Both the position numbers and the translations under genes were made by a program. From positions 1-62,737 of the forward strand of contig JAUYEG010000081.1 of assembly GCA_030691505.1 (NCBI GenBank): DNA of 62,737 nucleotides. The letters run 5' to 3'. Positions within the stretch are counted from its first letter, which is position 1, and each line of letters begins with the position of its first letter. The stretch comes from Bacillota bacterium. Its GTDB lineage: Bacteria > Bacillota > Sulfobacillia > JAUYEG01. Positions 43,511 to 51,624 of the stretch are shown in pieces. The notes below the pieces were generated by a model, which saw only the letters and a list, made by a program, of their open reading frames with translations, was not told where the DNA came from and did not search any database.

Positions 43511-44500
43511 CTGCGGCCGCGCTGGCCGATCATCCAGGGAGGCATGGCCATCCGGATTTCGACCGGCCGCCTCGCCGGCGCGGTCGCGGAGGCCGGCGGC
43601 ATCGGCGTGATAGCCGGCACCGGGATGTCCGAGGACGAGCTTGGCGCGGAGATCCGGATCGCGCGGGCGATCGCCCCGCGCGGAGTTATCGGGGTCAATG
43701 TCATGTTCGCCGTCCGCCGTTTTGCCGAGCTGGTGCAGAGGGCGATCGACGAGGGCATCGACGTGGTCATCTCCGGCGCCGGTTTCTCGCGGGACATGTT
43801 TGCCTGGGGCAGGGCCGCCAAAGTCCCCATCGTGCCCATAGTCTGCAGTGCCAAGCTGGCCCGCGTGTCGCAGGATCTTGGAGCCGCGGGCGTGGTTGTG
43901 GAGGGCAAGGAGGCCGGGGGGCACCTCGGCACCGACCGCTCGATGCAGGCTCTGGTCCCCGAGGTGCGCGAGGCTGTGGACATTCCGGTCATCGCCGCCG
44001 GCGGGATCGTGGAGGCCGCCGACGTCGTCCGGGCTTTCGAAATGGGCGCCGACGGGGTGCAGATGGGCATCCGTTTTGCCGCGTCAAAGGAGTCCAACGC
44101 CGCCGATTCGCTCAAGCAGGTCTACCTGCGGGCCACCGACGAGGACATCCTGCTGATCCAGAGCCCCGTCGGTCTGCCCGGCCGGGCGATACGCAACAAA
44201 TTCACCGAGGATCTCGCCGCCGGCCGCGTAGAGCCTTCGAAAGAGTGCTCGGCCTGTCTAAAGAAATGCTCCCGCGCATTCTGCATCCGCGAGGCCCTGT
44301 GCCGCGCACAGCAGGGGGACGTCGAGACCGGCCTCATCTTCTCCGGTCAGTATGTCGGCAGGGTGCACGAGATCCTGCCCGCCAAGGAGATCATTGACCG
44401 CCTGGTCCGCCAGGTTCTCGAACTCCGGGCGGCCGCGCTGACCAAGCGGACCCCTATCCCCAGCACCGCCCCCGCCGGCGGCTCGACGTCGCGGTCATAG
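43376..44500 (+). CDS. Nitronate monooxygenase-like flavoprotein with LPE-repeat start
   Basis: About 375 residues. The ribosome site GAGGAGGGAG (43361-43370) points to a CTG at 43376; a TTG at 43307 would add 23 residues that have no support. After the pentapeptide repeat, RPRWPIIQGGMAIRISTGRL begins the FMN-binding TIM barrel, with GVIAGTG, EGKEAGGHLGTDRSM, IAAGGIVEAADV and GADGVQMGIRF. The end has a cysteine-rich segment, CSACLKKCSRAFCIREALC, with four or more spaced cysteines that could bind zinc or iron-sulfur. Family members oxidise nitronates or act as NADPH-linked flavin reductases. It lies between tryptophanase and an M20 gene. Confidence 0.8.
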   Translation: MRLPELRLPDIKLPEFHMPELKLPDIKLPEFKMPEIRLPQLRLGNLRPRWPIIQGGMAIRISTGRLAGAVAEAGGIGVIAGTGMSEDELGAEIRIARAIAPRGVIGVNVMFAVRRFAELVQRAIDEGIDVVISGAGFSRDMFAWGRAAKVPIVPIVCSAKLARVSQDLGAAGVVVEGKEAGGHLGTDRSMQALVPEVREAVDIPVIAAGGIVEAADVVRAFEMGADGVQMGIRFAASKESNAADSLKQVYLRATDEDILLIQSPVGLPGRAIRNKFTEDLAAGRVEPSKECSACLKKCSRAFCIREALCRAQQGDVETGLIFSGQYVGRVHEILPAKEIIDRLVRQVLELRAAALTKRTPIPSTAPAGGSTSRS

Positions 44501-44570
44501 GCTCTGCCTGCACGTATAGCACCCATAGGCATAGACGGAAGCCGAGCACCAACGGCGAGGGGGAGATAAC

Positions 44571-45782
44571 ATGTCTTCGCAGTCTTGCCAGGACGTCCTC
44601 CGGCGTATCGACGCCGCGGCGGATCAGCTCCGCGACCAGCTCGTCAGTCTGAGCCTGCGCATCCATGCCAATCCGGAGATTGCCTTTCAGGAGCATGAGG
44701 CGGCCCGGTTGCTGGCCGCCGCCCTGGAAGAGGCGGGGTTCCAGGTTGAGCGTGGCTCCGCGGGCATGGACACCGCGTTTCTCGCCCAGTGGCGGGGCGG
44801 CGGCGGTGGCGACAGGCCGGCCGTGGCCTTTGTGGCCGAATACGACGCCCTCCCGGAAGTCGGGCATGCCTGCGGGCATAACATCATCGGCACTGCCGCG
44901 GCAGGGGCGGCCATGGCCCTCAAGCGCGCCTGCCCCGGCCTTGCGGGCACGCTTTTTGTTATGGGCACCCCGGCCGAGGAGGGCGGGGGCGGCAAGATCC
45001 TCATGGTCAACGCCGGTCTATTTGACGCGGTCGACGCGGCGCTCATGATCCATCCCACAACGGGGGAGTCGAGGATCGGCAGCACCAGCCTCGCCACCAG
45101 CGGCCTGGTGATCAACTTCCGCGGCAAGCCGGCGCACGCGGCCGGGGCGCCCCACAAGGGAATCAACGCTCTCGACGCCGTCGTCCAGACGTACGTCAAC
45201 GTGAGCTTGCTGAGGCAGCACCTCGCGCCCGATGTGCGCTTGCACTGTCTCATCACCAAGGGCGGCTCCGTGATCAACATCGTGCCTGAGGAGGCCGAGA
45301 TTCGCTACCTGCTGCGCGCCTCGGCGCGCGAGGGCGTGGATCTGGTGACGAGGCGCGTGCGTGAGTGCGCCGAGGGGGCGGGCCGCGCCACGATGGCCAC
45401 GGTCAGCTTCGTCGAAACCTCCGGGTACGACGAACGCGTCCCGAACAAGGTGCTTGGCGATCTCTTTACCTTGCATCTGGAGCGCGTCGGCGTCGCGATG
45501 AACCCCGAGCCCGCCCCGTCAGGAGGCTCAACCGACTTCGGCAACGTCAGCAAACGCGTGCCGGCGTCCAACGCGTACGTCTCCATCGGTCCCAAGGAAG
45601 TCGCCAGCCACAGCCGCGAGTTTGCGGTCTGCGCGGCCTCGGAGGCTGGGCATCTCGCGCTCATGAACTCGGTCAAGGCCATGGCGGGCGCTGCTTATGA
45701 TGTGCTGTGCGATGCCGCGCTGCGCGAGCGCGCCAAGCAGGAATTTGACCGGCGCGCGGCGGAGGCGAAAGCGGGGCAGTAG
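44571..45782 (+). CDS. M20 family amidohydrolase, paralogue of 21444-22661
   Basis: 403 residues from ATG 44571 after GGGGGAGA. LRIHANPEIAFQEHEAARLL, FVAEYDALPEVGHACGHN, GTPAEEGGGGKIL and INFRGKPAHAAGAPHKGINA are as in the paralogue, so both are AbgB/IAA-amino-acid-hydrolase-like M20D enzymes. It is co-directional with tryptophanase and the flavoprotein, 70 bases after the latter. With tryptophanase upstream, an aromatic amide such as an indolyl-amino-acid conjugate is an attractive but untested substrate. Confidence 0.85.
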   Translation: MSSQSCQDVLRRIDAAADQLRDQLVSLSLRIHANPEIAFQEHEAARLLAAALEEAGFQVERGSAGMDTAFLAQWRGGGGGDRPAVAFVAEYDALPEVGHACGHNIIGTAAAGAAMALKRACPGLAGTLFVMGTPAEEGGGGKILMVNAGLFDAVDAALMIHPTTGESRIGSTSLATSGLVINFRGKPAHAAGAPHKGINALDAVVQTYVNVSLLRQHLAPDVRLHCLITKGGSVINIVPEEAEIRYLLRASAREGVDLVTRRVRECAEGAGRATMATVSFVETSGYDERVPNKVLGDLFTLHLERVGVAMNPEPAPSGGSTDFGNVSKRVPASNAYVSIGPKEVASHSREFAVCAASEAGHLALMNSVKAMAGAAYDVLCDAALRERAKQEFDRRAAEAKAGQ

Positions 45783-45901
45783 GCGCTGCGATAGGCGCGT
45801 CAGCATGCCGGCAAAAGGAGCGCTGGCGCGCGGCAAGAGTCGCGGCCGTTAGACGGGACCGCTGCCGGGCCGCTGTCTGGCAGCGGCCGACGCCTGGTGT
45901 T

Positions 45902-46074
45902 GCTTCCCAGGAAGCAGGATATTGCGCAGCCTGCCACCCACAGAGCAGATGGTCGGGCTGACCTGCTTTCCAGCGGACAGTAGAGGGCTTGTTGCTTGCT
46001 GGAGAGCAGGTGGAAGTGGGAACCTGCTTTGCAGCAAGCAGTTTTCATCCAGACCTGCTCCGTAGAAAGCAGGT
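45902..46074. repeat. Array of four ACCTGCT/AGCAGGT stem-loops
   Basis: Hairpin one is GCTTCC/GGAAGC at 45902-45915. Hairpin two pairs ACCTGCTTTCCAGC (45961-45974) with GCTGGAGAGCAGGT (45998-46011), a 14-base stem with one wobble. Hairpin three is CTGCTT/AAGCAG at 46024-46041, followed by TTTT, and could act as a weak terminator. Hairpin four pairs ACCTGCT (46053-46059) with AGCAGGT (46068-46074). The shared arm sequence suggests a repeated element in this 440-base gene-free stretch, not chance. Confidence 0.6.
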
Positions 46075-46087
46075 GCGCTCGCGCCAG

Positions 46088-46141
46088 CCACCGCAACGTC
46101 GTCGCCACCGCAGCGTCGTCGCTAACACCGCAACCTCGTCG
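46088..46141. repeat. Three tandem copies of a 17-20 base repeat
   Basis: CCACCGCAACGTCGTCG (46088), CCACCGCAGCGTCGTCG (46105) and a diverged copy ending ACACCGCAACCTCGTCG (46141) lie between the stem-loop array and the tRNA-Gly promoter. The copies differ at only one or two bases apart from an insertion in the third. Confidence 0.65.
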
Positions 46142-46145
46142 CGAC

Positions 46146-46174
46146 TTGTGCGCGCCTTTTGGAAATCGTACAAT
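46146..46174 (+). promoter_or_regulatory. Promoter of tRNA-Gly
   Basis: TTGTGC (46146-46151) and TACAAT (46169-46174) are separated by 17 bases and lie about 50 bases before the tRNA. The fit to the housekeeping sigma factor is good at the -10 and fair at the -35. Confidence 0.6.
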
Positions 46175-46226
46175 GGACCGTGCGGAATAGCGCAGGTGTG
46201 TTGTGCGTGACAACCGGCACCGTGAA

Positions 46227-46300
46227 GCGGGCGTGGCTCAATGGTAGAGCGCAAGCCTTCCAAGCTTGACACGCGGGTTCGATTCCCGCCGCCCGCTCCA
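46227..46300 (+). tRNA. tRNA-Gly (anticodon TCC)
   Basis: A 74-base cloverleaf: acceptor stem GCGGGCG pairing with CGCCCGC, D-arm GCTC-AATGGTA-GAGC, anticodon stem CAAGC/GCTTG around the loop CTTCCAA with anticodon TCC, and a T-arm with GGTTCGATTCC. The end is TCCA, so CCA is encoded. All arms pair without mismatch. Confidence 0.95.
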
Positions 46301-46358
46301 TTTCTTTCTCCGCCGGACGGCTTTGATTCCCGCGTAGTAATCCGCCGCGACCCATCCC

Positions 46359-46396
46359 TGACCGGCGGCCCGGGCAGGTTTTGCCCCGCCCGGTCA
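46359..46396 (+). other. Two-tier hairpin between tRNA-Gly and the c-di-AMP receptor gene
   Basis: TGACCGG (46359-46365) pairs with CCGGTCA (46390-46396), and an inner GGGCA pairs with TGCCC. It ends 47 bases before the next start codon. No T-run follows. It may process the tRNA transcript or form the leader of the downstream gene. Confidence 0.4.
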
Positions 46397-46443
46397 GAAG
46401 TTAACCAGCCATGCGGAAGGCTAGTGACAAGGGAGGGATCTGC

Positions 46444-46752
46444 TTGAAACTGCTCATCGCCGTCGTCCAGCACGAGGACGCCGTCAAGGCTAAATCCGCG
46501 CTGGTGGAGTCAGGGTACCGGGTTACCGAACTGCACAGCACCGGCGGACTGCTCAGCAGGCACAACTCAACGCTTCTGTGTGGAGTTGAGGCCGATCAGG
46601 TGGATGCCGCCATCGAGGTGCTTTCCAACGTGTGCGTCGGCAGGACCATCAACTTGGAGCACGGCCACCCTCTGTTCGCTGTGCACGACAAGGTCCACCT
46701 CGGTGGAGCGGTCGTTTTCGTCGTGGACCTCGAGCGGTTCGTGCGGATCTGA
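46444..46752 (+). CDS. darA: Cyclic-di-AMP receptor, DarA/PstA-like
   Basis: 102 residues from TTG 46444, seven bases after GGGAGGG. KLLIAVVQHEDAVKAKSALV, YRVTELHSTGGLLSRHNSTL and LLCGVEADQVDAAIEVLSNV follow the P-II-like ferredoxin fold of DarA. The family loops that bind the nucleotide lie around TGG and GGAVVFVVD. DarA senses cyclic di-AMP, the essential messenger for osmotic and cell-wall control in Bacillota. The usual length is 109 residues. Usually found near tmk/holB genes, it stands alone here. Confidence 0.85.
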   Translation: MKLLIAVVQHEDAVKAKSALVESGYRVTELHSTGGLLSRHNSTLLCGVEADQVDAAIEVLSNVCVGRTINLEHGHPLFAVHDKVHLGGAVVFVVDLERFVRI

Positions 46753-46943
46753 AACATCCCTCATTTCGACGTATATTCCCGGCGCCGGTCTGCTCATTGA
46801 AGACGCCAATGAGCGTATACACGTACTAGACGCTAAGCGCCAGGTCGGTGCGCGCCGAGGCAGGAAATGGTCATCCCGGGTGAAAGTCCTGGCAACGGGT
46901 CCGTCGCATCGCAATCCAAGTTGGGTTGAGGAGGCAATGAACA
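46753..46943. other. Intergenic region with an inverted repeat
   Basis: GCTCATT (46792-46798) and AATGAGC (46808-46814) form a seven-base stem with a nine-base loop. Nothing else was recognised before the AGGAGG of the LemA gene. Confidence 0.3.
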
Positions 46944-47492
46944 ATGGGATGGGTGATCCTTGGGGTCGTCATCCTGCTCGTGCTGTATGTGATCGGGTTA
47001 TTCAACGGTCTTGTGGTGCTCAGGCAGCGGGTGCGCAATGCCTGGTCTCAGATTGAGGTCCAACTGCGGCGGCGATTCGACCTGATTCCCAACCTCGTCG
47101 AAACCGTCAAGGGCTACGCCACGCACGAACGCGAGGTCTTCGAGCGGGTCACACAGGCCCGCGCGCAGGTAGCCTCGGCCAAGGGGATCGACGAGCAGAT
47201 CCAGGCGCAGAACTTCCTCGGCGGCGCGCTGCGCGGCCTCCTGGCGGTGGCCGAGAACTACCCGCAGCTGCAGGCCAGCGGCAATTTCCGCGAACTGCAG
47301 GCCGAGCTGTCCAACACGGAGAGCAAGATCGCTTTCTCGCGGCAGTTCTACAATGACACGGTCATGAAGTACATGACGCGCATCGAGCGTTTCCCGGCCA
47401 ACGTGATCGCGGCGATGCTGGGCTTTGAGCCCATGCCGTACTTCCAGGTCGAGGATGAGGCCGCCCGGGGGCCGGTGCAGGTGAAGTTCTAA
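46944..47492 (+). CDS. lemA: LemA family protein
   Basis: 182 residues from ATG 46944. An N-terminal membrane anchor (WVILGVVILLVLYVIGLFNG) exposes a coiled four-helix domain to the cytoplasm or outside. NAWSQIEVQLRRRFDLIPNL, VKGYATHEREVFERVTQARA and FSRQFYNDTVMKY are hallmark LemA blocks. LemA proteins are membrane proteins of unclear role, often next to DUF2207 or TPM-domain genes, as here: the next start codon is the base after this stop. Confidence 0.9.
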   Translation: MGWVILGVVILLVLYVIGLFNGLVVLRQRVRNAWSQIEVQLRRRFDLIPNLVETVKGYATHEREVFERVTQARAQVASAKGIDEQIQAQNFLGGALRGLLAVAENYPQLQASGNFRELQAELSNTESKIAFSRQFYNDTVMKYMTRIERFPANVIAAMLGFEPMPYFQVEDEAARGPVQVKF

Positions 47493-49385
47493 ATGCCCGA
47501 TTCGCGCGCATGTAGCCGGCGGCCTTCCGAAGCCGCACGGCGGCGGCGGCGGGGGCTGGCCTGGCTGACGCTGTTGGTCCTCGCTGCTGCGTTCGTGCTC
47601 GGTGCAATCACACCGCGGCCGGCTGAGGCCAAGTCTTATTATGTATCCGAGGTGCGCATCGAAGCCGTCGTGCAGCCGAATGGGTCCATGCTGGTTACCG
47701 AGCGGCGCACTTTCGTGTTTGACGGCAGTTACAGCTTCGTTATTCAGGACCTCGCCCTGCGGGGCACGCAGGGCATCACCGACATCGTGGTCTCCGAGGG
47801 CGGCCAGCCCTACGCGCGCGCATCCAGCGGCAACAAGGTGTACAGCTACCAGACCGTGGACAGCAGGATCGAGGTTACCTGGCGGTTTAGCGCAAACAAC
47901 GAACGGCGGACGTTTGACATCTCCTACCGTGCAGCGGGGGTTGTGCTCGCGCACACGGATGTTGCCGAGCTGTACTGGAAGTTCATCGGCAACGAGTGGG
48001 AGGTCCGCCAGGAGAACATCCTGGTGACACTGAACCTGCCGCAGGGCGCGGAGGCGGGACAGATCCGGGCGTGGGGTCACGGCCCGCTCGCCGGCGAGGT
48101 CAAAATCGTCAGCCACAGTCGGGTGACCTGGGGTCTCGACCGGTTGCCGGCGGGCCAGTTTCTAGAGGGACGGGTGACATTCCCAACGCAGCTGGTGCCC
48201 GATGCGACGCGCCGCAGTACGGCTCCCGGGCTGCCCGGCATCCTCAAGGAAGAAGAAGCATGGGCACGGAGCGCAAACCGCTCGCGGTTGCTGACGGTCG
48301 GTGGGATCATCCTGGGCGCGCTGCTGCTTCTGGGTAGCATCGCCGCCGCCCTAATCCTTCAGGCTCGCCATGGCCGCGAGTACCGGCCGCAGTTCGAGGG
48401 CGACTACTACCGCGAGCTTCCAGGCCCGTATACCCCTGCGGAACTCGGCAGCCTGTGGCGGTTCGGCCCGGTGGGGGCGCCGGAGATCAGCGCCACGATC
48501 CTTGACTTGGCCCGGCGGGGATATCTGGCCATCGAGGTTATCACCGCGGACCGCAAGGTACTGGGCGGCCTGCTTGGGTCGCGGCAGGAAACCGACTACC
48601 ACATCAAGTTGCTCAAGACCGAGTGGGGAAAGCTGGCCGAGCATGAGCGGACCGTGCTCGGTTTCCTGTTCCGGCTGATTGCGCCGGGGTCGGACGTGAT
48701 GGACTTTGATTCCATCAAGGTTTGGGCAAAACGGCACCCCTCGGAAATGCAGGACTTCGTCAGGCGGTTCGAGAGCCTCGTACGGGGCACGGACACAGTT
48801 GACGGGTTCTTTGACCATAAGACCGAAGTTGTGCGCGTATGGGAGTTGTCGGCCGGGGTGCTCATCGTCCTGGGCGGCGTCGGCCTGATGGTGCTCGGCG
48901 CGCCGCTCGCGGGCATTGCGCCGATAATCGGCGGCGCCATCCTGATCCTGGCCGCGGCCGGTCTGCGGCGGCGCAGCCAGGAGGGAAGCACCCAGCTAGC
49001 CATGTGGCGCGGGTTCCGGCGATTTCTGCTGCATTTCTCGTCGCTGGATCGAGCTGAAGTGCCGAGCCTGATCATCTGGGAACACTATCTCGTCTTTGCG
49101 GTCGTGCTCGGTGTCGCCAAGGAGGTCCTAGAGCAGCTCAAGATCGTCTACCCGCAGGTTGGCGAGGCGCGGCCAGGTTTCTACCCGTGGGGCTGGATGC
49201 ATGTCGCCGGCGCTCAAGCTGCCTGGTCACCGGCCTCGATGGTCTCCGGGCTGACCGAAGCCCTGCATAGCTCGGTTGCCACGGCCGTCAACTACCGGCC
49301 GAGCTCCGGCGGTGGCGGTGGCGGCGGGTTCTCGGGCGGTGGCGGTGGCGGCGGCGGCGGCGGCGGCGGCGGCAGGGCAGGGTAG
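47493..49385 (+). CDS. DUF2207 membrane protein
   Basis: 630 residues from ATG 47493. A signal peptide (about residues 20-46) is followed by an extracellular beta-rich domain of about 220 residues with VRIEAVVQPNGSMLVTERRT and FDISYRAAGVVLAHTDVAEL. A membrane segment lies near 270-290, a cytoplasmic region follows (ISATILDLARRGYLAIEV), and a membrane pair lies near 450-490. The end has runs of glycine (GGGGGGGFSGGGG), common in this family. It is paired with LemA in many Gram-positive genomes. The family helps envelope maintenance in an undefined way. Confidence 0.85.
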   Translation: MPDSRACSRRPSEAARRRRRGLAWLTLLVLAAAFVLGAITPRPAEAKSYYVSEVRIEAVVQPNGSMLVTERRTFVFDGSYSFVIQDLALRGTQGITDIVVSEGGQPYARASSGNKVYSYQTVDSRIEVTWRFSANNERRTFDISYRAAGVVLAHTDVAELYWKFIGNEWEVRQENILVTLNLPQGAEAGQIRAWGHGPLAGEVKIVSHSRVTWGLDRLPAGQFLEGRVTFPTQLVPDATRRSTAPGLPGILKEEEAWARSANRSRLLTVGGIILGALLLLGSIAAALILQARHGREYRPQFEGDYYRELPGPYTPAELGSLWRFGPVGAPEISATILDLARRGYLAIEVITADRKVLGGLLGSRQETDYHIKLLKTEWGKLAEHERTVLGFLFRLIAPGSDVMDFDSIKVWAKRHPSEMQDFVRRFESLVRGTDTVDGFFDHKTEVVRVWELSAGVLIVLGGVGLMVLGAPLAGIAPIIGGAILILAAAGLRRRSQEGSTQLAMWRGFRRFLLHFSSLDRAEVPSLIIWEHYLVFAVVLGVAKEVLEQLKIVYPQVGEARPGFYPWGWMHVAGAQAAWSPASMVSGLTEALHSSVATAVNYRPSSGGGGGGGFSGGGGGGGGGGGGGRAG

Positions 49386-49486
49386 CACAAGCCGGTCTGC
49401 CTTGACCGTGAGTGACATGCAGTGGAAACCATCGTGCCGGTGAATTGCGCATCAAGTTGGCATGGCAGCAGTCCGTACTTGACAGC

Positions 49487-49515
49487 TTGACACTGCGCCG
49501 GCGATGGCCGAAAAT
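49487..49515 (+). promoter_or_regulatory. Promoter of tRNA-Arg
   Basis: TTGACA at 49487-49492, a 17-base spacer and GAAAAT at 49510-49515 lie about 30 bases before the tRNA. A second TTGACA starts at 49479, so an alternative -35 is available. Confidence 0.5.
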
Positions 49516-49543
49516 GAAGAACGCTCAAGCTTAAGTCATATTT

Positions 49544-49620
49544 GCGCCCATAGCTCAGCGGAACAGAGCGTCTGCCTTCTAAGCAGAGGGTCGTAGGTTC
49601 GAATCCTACTGGGCGCGCCA
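49544..49620 (+). tRNA. tRNA-Arg (anticodon TCT)
   Basis: A 77-base cloverleaf: acceptor stem GCGCCCA pairing with TGGGCGC, D-arm with AGCTCAGCGGAACAGAGC, anticodon stem TCTGC/GCAGA around CTTCTAA (anticodon TCT), T-arm with GGTTCGAATCC. It ends in an encoded CCA. A terminator follows at once. Confidence 0.95.
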
Positions 49621-49630
49621 GAGATAGCAG

Positions 49631-49658
49631 GCCCTTCGGCAAAGACCGGAGGGCTTTC
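49631..49658 (+). terminator. Intrinsic terminator after tRNA-Arg
   Basis: GCCCTTCGG (49631-49639) pairs with CCGGAGGGC (49646-49654), a nine-base stem with one wobble and a six-base loop, followed by TTTCT. It lies eleven bases after the tRNA end. Confidence 0.8.
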
Positions 49659-49929
49659 TGATTGGCCTGTCAATCTCCAGTCAATTTTCCATAGGCGAAA
49701 TATCTATTCTAGAGAGAGGAAGCGTGTGTGGGTGATCAGGACTTGAGGAAGCGGGGAGGTACGGCGGTCCCGAGGGCCTTTTCCATCGCGTCGGCTGCGG
49801 CCCGCTTCGAGAGAGCCGTCTCTGGCCACCGAGAAAACACCCTCAGAAGAAAGCCCTGCTAAAGCGGGTGCCCCATGTGTGTGCTGGTGTCTGGAAGCGA
49901 AGCTTCCTACGGCCCTGGATTCGGCGAGC
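49659..49929. other. Gene-free stretch with a possible small remnant
   Basis: On the minus strand, 49736-49855 reads about 40 residues ending ETALSKRAAADAMEKALGTA then VPPRFLKS before a TGA, which has a coding look but no start site or recognised relatives. Nothing else was seen. Confidence 0.25.
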
Positions 49930-50604
49930 TCAAGCCAGTAATTGAAATACGGCCAGGTAGTGGCTGACGCTGCCGGCGATGACAAACAGATGCCAGACCT
50001 CATGAAAGCTAAACCGCCCCGGAAACAGGCGCGGCCACCGGGTGGCGTAAAACACGGCGCCGACGGTATAGCACAGCCCACCGCCAGCCAGCAACCACAG
50101 CGCGACCTGCGGCACCGAGCGCGCCAGAGGCACGAGCGCGGTCACAACCAGCCAGCCCATACCCATGTAAAACAGCACCGAGACCCAGGGCGGCGCGTGC
50201 ATCCACACCGCCTTGAGGATGATCCCGGCAGCGGCCAGCCCCCAGACGGTGCCCAGCAAGGCCCAGCCCCAGGTGCCGCGCAGGGCTGTCAGGCAAAACG
50301 GGGTGTAGGTGCCGGCGATCAGCACGTAGATCATCATGTGGTCCAGACGCCGCAGAGCCTGCACCCCGCGGGGAGCCAAGGGCAGCAAGTGATACAGCGA
50401 GCTCGCGGTGTACAGCAGGACCAAGCTGGCGCCGAAGATGGCGAAGGAGGTAATGTGCCAGACGGTGCCCCGGCGCACGGCTGCCACCACCAGAACCACC
50501 AGTCCCACGGCCGACAGCACCGCGCCTACCAGATGGGTCAAACCGCTGACCGGCTCTCTGACCCGGCGCTGCAGACGCGTCCAGACACCATCAACGATGC
50601 TCAC
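49930..50604 (-). CDS. Hemolysin III family protein (TrhA/YqfA-like)
   Basis: 224 residues with seven predicted membrane helices. The PAQR-like conserved residues are seen in EPVSGLTHLVGAVLSAVGL, LYTASSLYHLLP (serine and histidine of the metal site), LRRLDHMMIYVLIAGTYTPF (aspartate) and the terminal FHEVWHLFVIAGSVSHYLAV (two histidines). Members are membrane proteins linked to fatty-acid/membrane-fluidity control in bacteria; hemolysis is not general. Start ATG 50604. Confidence 0.9.
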   Translation of the reverse strand: MSIVDGVWTRLQRRVREPVSGLTHLVGAVLSAVGLVVLVVAAVRRGTVWHITSFAIFGASLVLLYTASSLYHLLPLAPRGVQALRRLDHMMIYVLIAGTYTPFCLTALRGTWGWALLGTVWGLAAAGIILKAVWMHAPPWVSVLFYMGMGWLVVTALVPLARSVPQVALWLLAGGGLCYTVGAVFYATRWPRLFPGRFSFHEVWHLFVIAGSVSHYLAVFQLLA

Positions 50605-50972
50605 ACGTCACCCCTCCAAGAACTTCCGGCAGCTATCCTACAGTCTATTACATGTCTCACCGCAGCCGCCACCCGGCCGCGAAGCCGAAGCAGGGCCGGA
50701 CGGCTGAAGGAGTAGTGCTGGCTGCACCGTGAGCGAGGGTCGCGGTTATCCGTAGGTTGACCGCAAGTTACCCGCTCTGGCTTTGAGATATGAGGGAGAG
50801 TCCCCATCTGAGGGGTCCTTCTCTCCCGGTGAATACCGGACCAGGGGGACCGGCGAAGTCTGAGGCTTCACAGAGCGTGACCGCGGCGTCAGCACCGCTC
50901 GCGCGGCCGCGACATTCGGCAGGGGGGTATCGCCGGTTGGGAGATCGTCGAAGCGTCCCTACGGCGTCGTGA
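50605..50972. other. Gene-free stretch with a strong stem-loop
   Basis: Around 50791-50826, GGGAGAG and CTCTCCC enclose a second stem CCCC/GGGG with loop ATCTGA, a nested hairpin. CCGGTGAATACCGG follows. No riboswitch consensus was recognised, and there is no coding signal. It could be the leader of the broken zinc-ribbon gene or a small RNA. Confidence 0.3.
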
Positions 50973-51088
50973 GCAGCCCTGAGCGGAGCCTGCCCCGTCT
51001 GTGGCGGGATCCCCCCCTGGCCCATGCCGAGGCCTCGAGCTTCTGTCTGTCCTGCGGCTGGGAGCCCGTGACTGCTCCAACCGATTGA
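50973..51088 (+). pseudogene. Small zinc-ribbon protein remnant with frameshift
   Basis: After a TGA at 50970 the frame reads AALSGACPVCGGIPP. At a run of seven C (51011-51017) a shift of one base is needed to read LAHAEASSFCLSCGWEPVTA then PTD and a TGA at 51086. CPVC and CLSC make a complete four-cysteine zinc ribbon, and its reconstruction needs only this shift, so the homopolymer is the likely lesion or sequencing error. No start codon is found upstream. Confidence 0.45.
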
Positions 51089-51150
51089 ATACTGCTTTCT
51101 CGTCTTAGCGGAATCAGATCCCTGCCAGAGACGCTCATCAAGGTCCGCAG

Positions 51151-51178
51151 AAAAGGAAAAGGCCCGTGTCAGCGGGCC
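51151..51178 (-). terminator. Terminator of the RRM gene
   Basis: On the minus strand, GGCCCG, loop CTGACA and CGGGCC are followed by TTTTCC and another TTTT. The six-base GC stem lies 30 bases after the stop of the RNA-binding protein gene. Confidence 0.75.
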
Positions 51179-51207
51179 ATCCCTTGCTAGCTAGTTCTTG
51201 GCGCCTC

Positions 51208-51501
51208 TTAGTACCTGCTGTTCGAGCGGAAACCTCGGTTGCCATTCGATTGCTGCTCGCGCTCACGAGCCTCGCTCACTGCTAGTTGCCGCCCGTTCCA
51301 GTCGTTACCGTTGAGTGCATCGATGACCTTCTGCGCATCGGTGTCCTCAACCTCGACGAACCCGAAGCCTCGTGAACGACCCGTCTCCCTGTCTGTGATG
51401 ACACGCGCCGATACCACATTCCCGTGCTGCGCCACTGCGCCGTTGAGCTGCTCGTCGGTGACGTCCCAGGCCAGGTTCCCAAAATGAAGCCTCTTGGTCA
51501 T
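51208..51501 (-). CDS. RRM-type RNA-binding protein
   Basis: 97 residues from ATG 51501 after AAAGGAGGG. It has one RNA recognition motif: RNP2 is LHFGNL (residues 5-10) and RNP1 is RGFGFVEV (about 46-53), both with the aromatic residues that stack on RNA. SARVITDRETGRSRGFGFVE and VIDALNGNDWNGRQLAVSEA are typical of the glycine-tailed bacterial Rbp family found in cyanobacteria and some Gram-positives. The tail is short and polar (QQSNGNRGFRSNSRY). The long 5' leader suggests post-transcriptional control, as for cold-shock RNA-binding proteins. Confidence 0.9.
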   Translation of the reverse strand: MTKRLHFGNLAWDVTDEQLNGAVAQHGNVVSARVITDRETGRSRGFGFVEVEDTDAQKVIDALNGNDWNGRQLAVSEAREREQQSNGNRGFRSNSRY

Positions 51502-51624
51502 ATTGACCCTCCTTTTGTTGGCCGCATCGCATGCCACTCGCGGAGTCATAACTCCTTGGTTTCATGCGCTAAGTCAACAGAACCAAGAGCTAGATACCTC
51601 AACATGAACTAACGACCACAATTT

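Noticed and set aside
45902-46141. CRISPR array in the repeat-rich region before tRNA-Gly
   Set aside because: Repeats are unequal in length, partly palindromic, with no regular unique spacers and no cas genes.
46860-46920. A GGTGAAAGTCC string like part of a group II intron or riboswitch
   Set aside because: No other intron domain, reverse transcriptase or paired arms are present.
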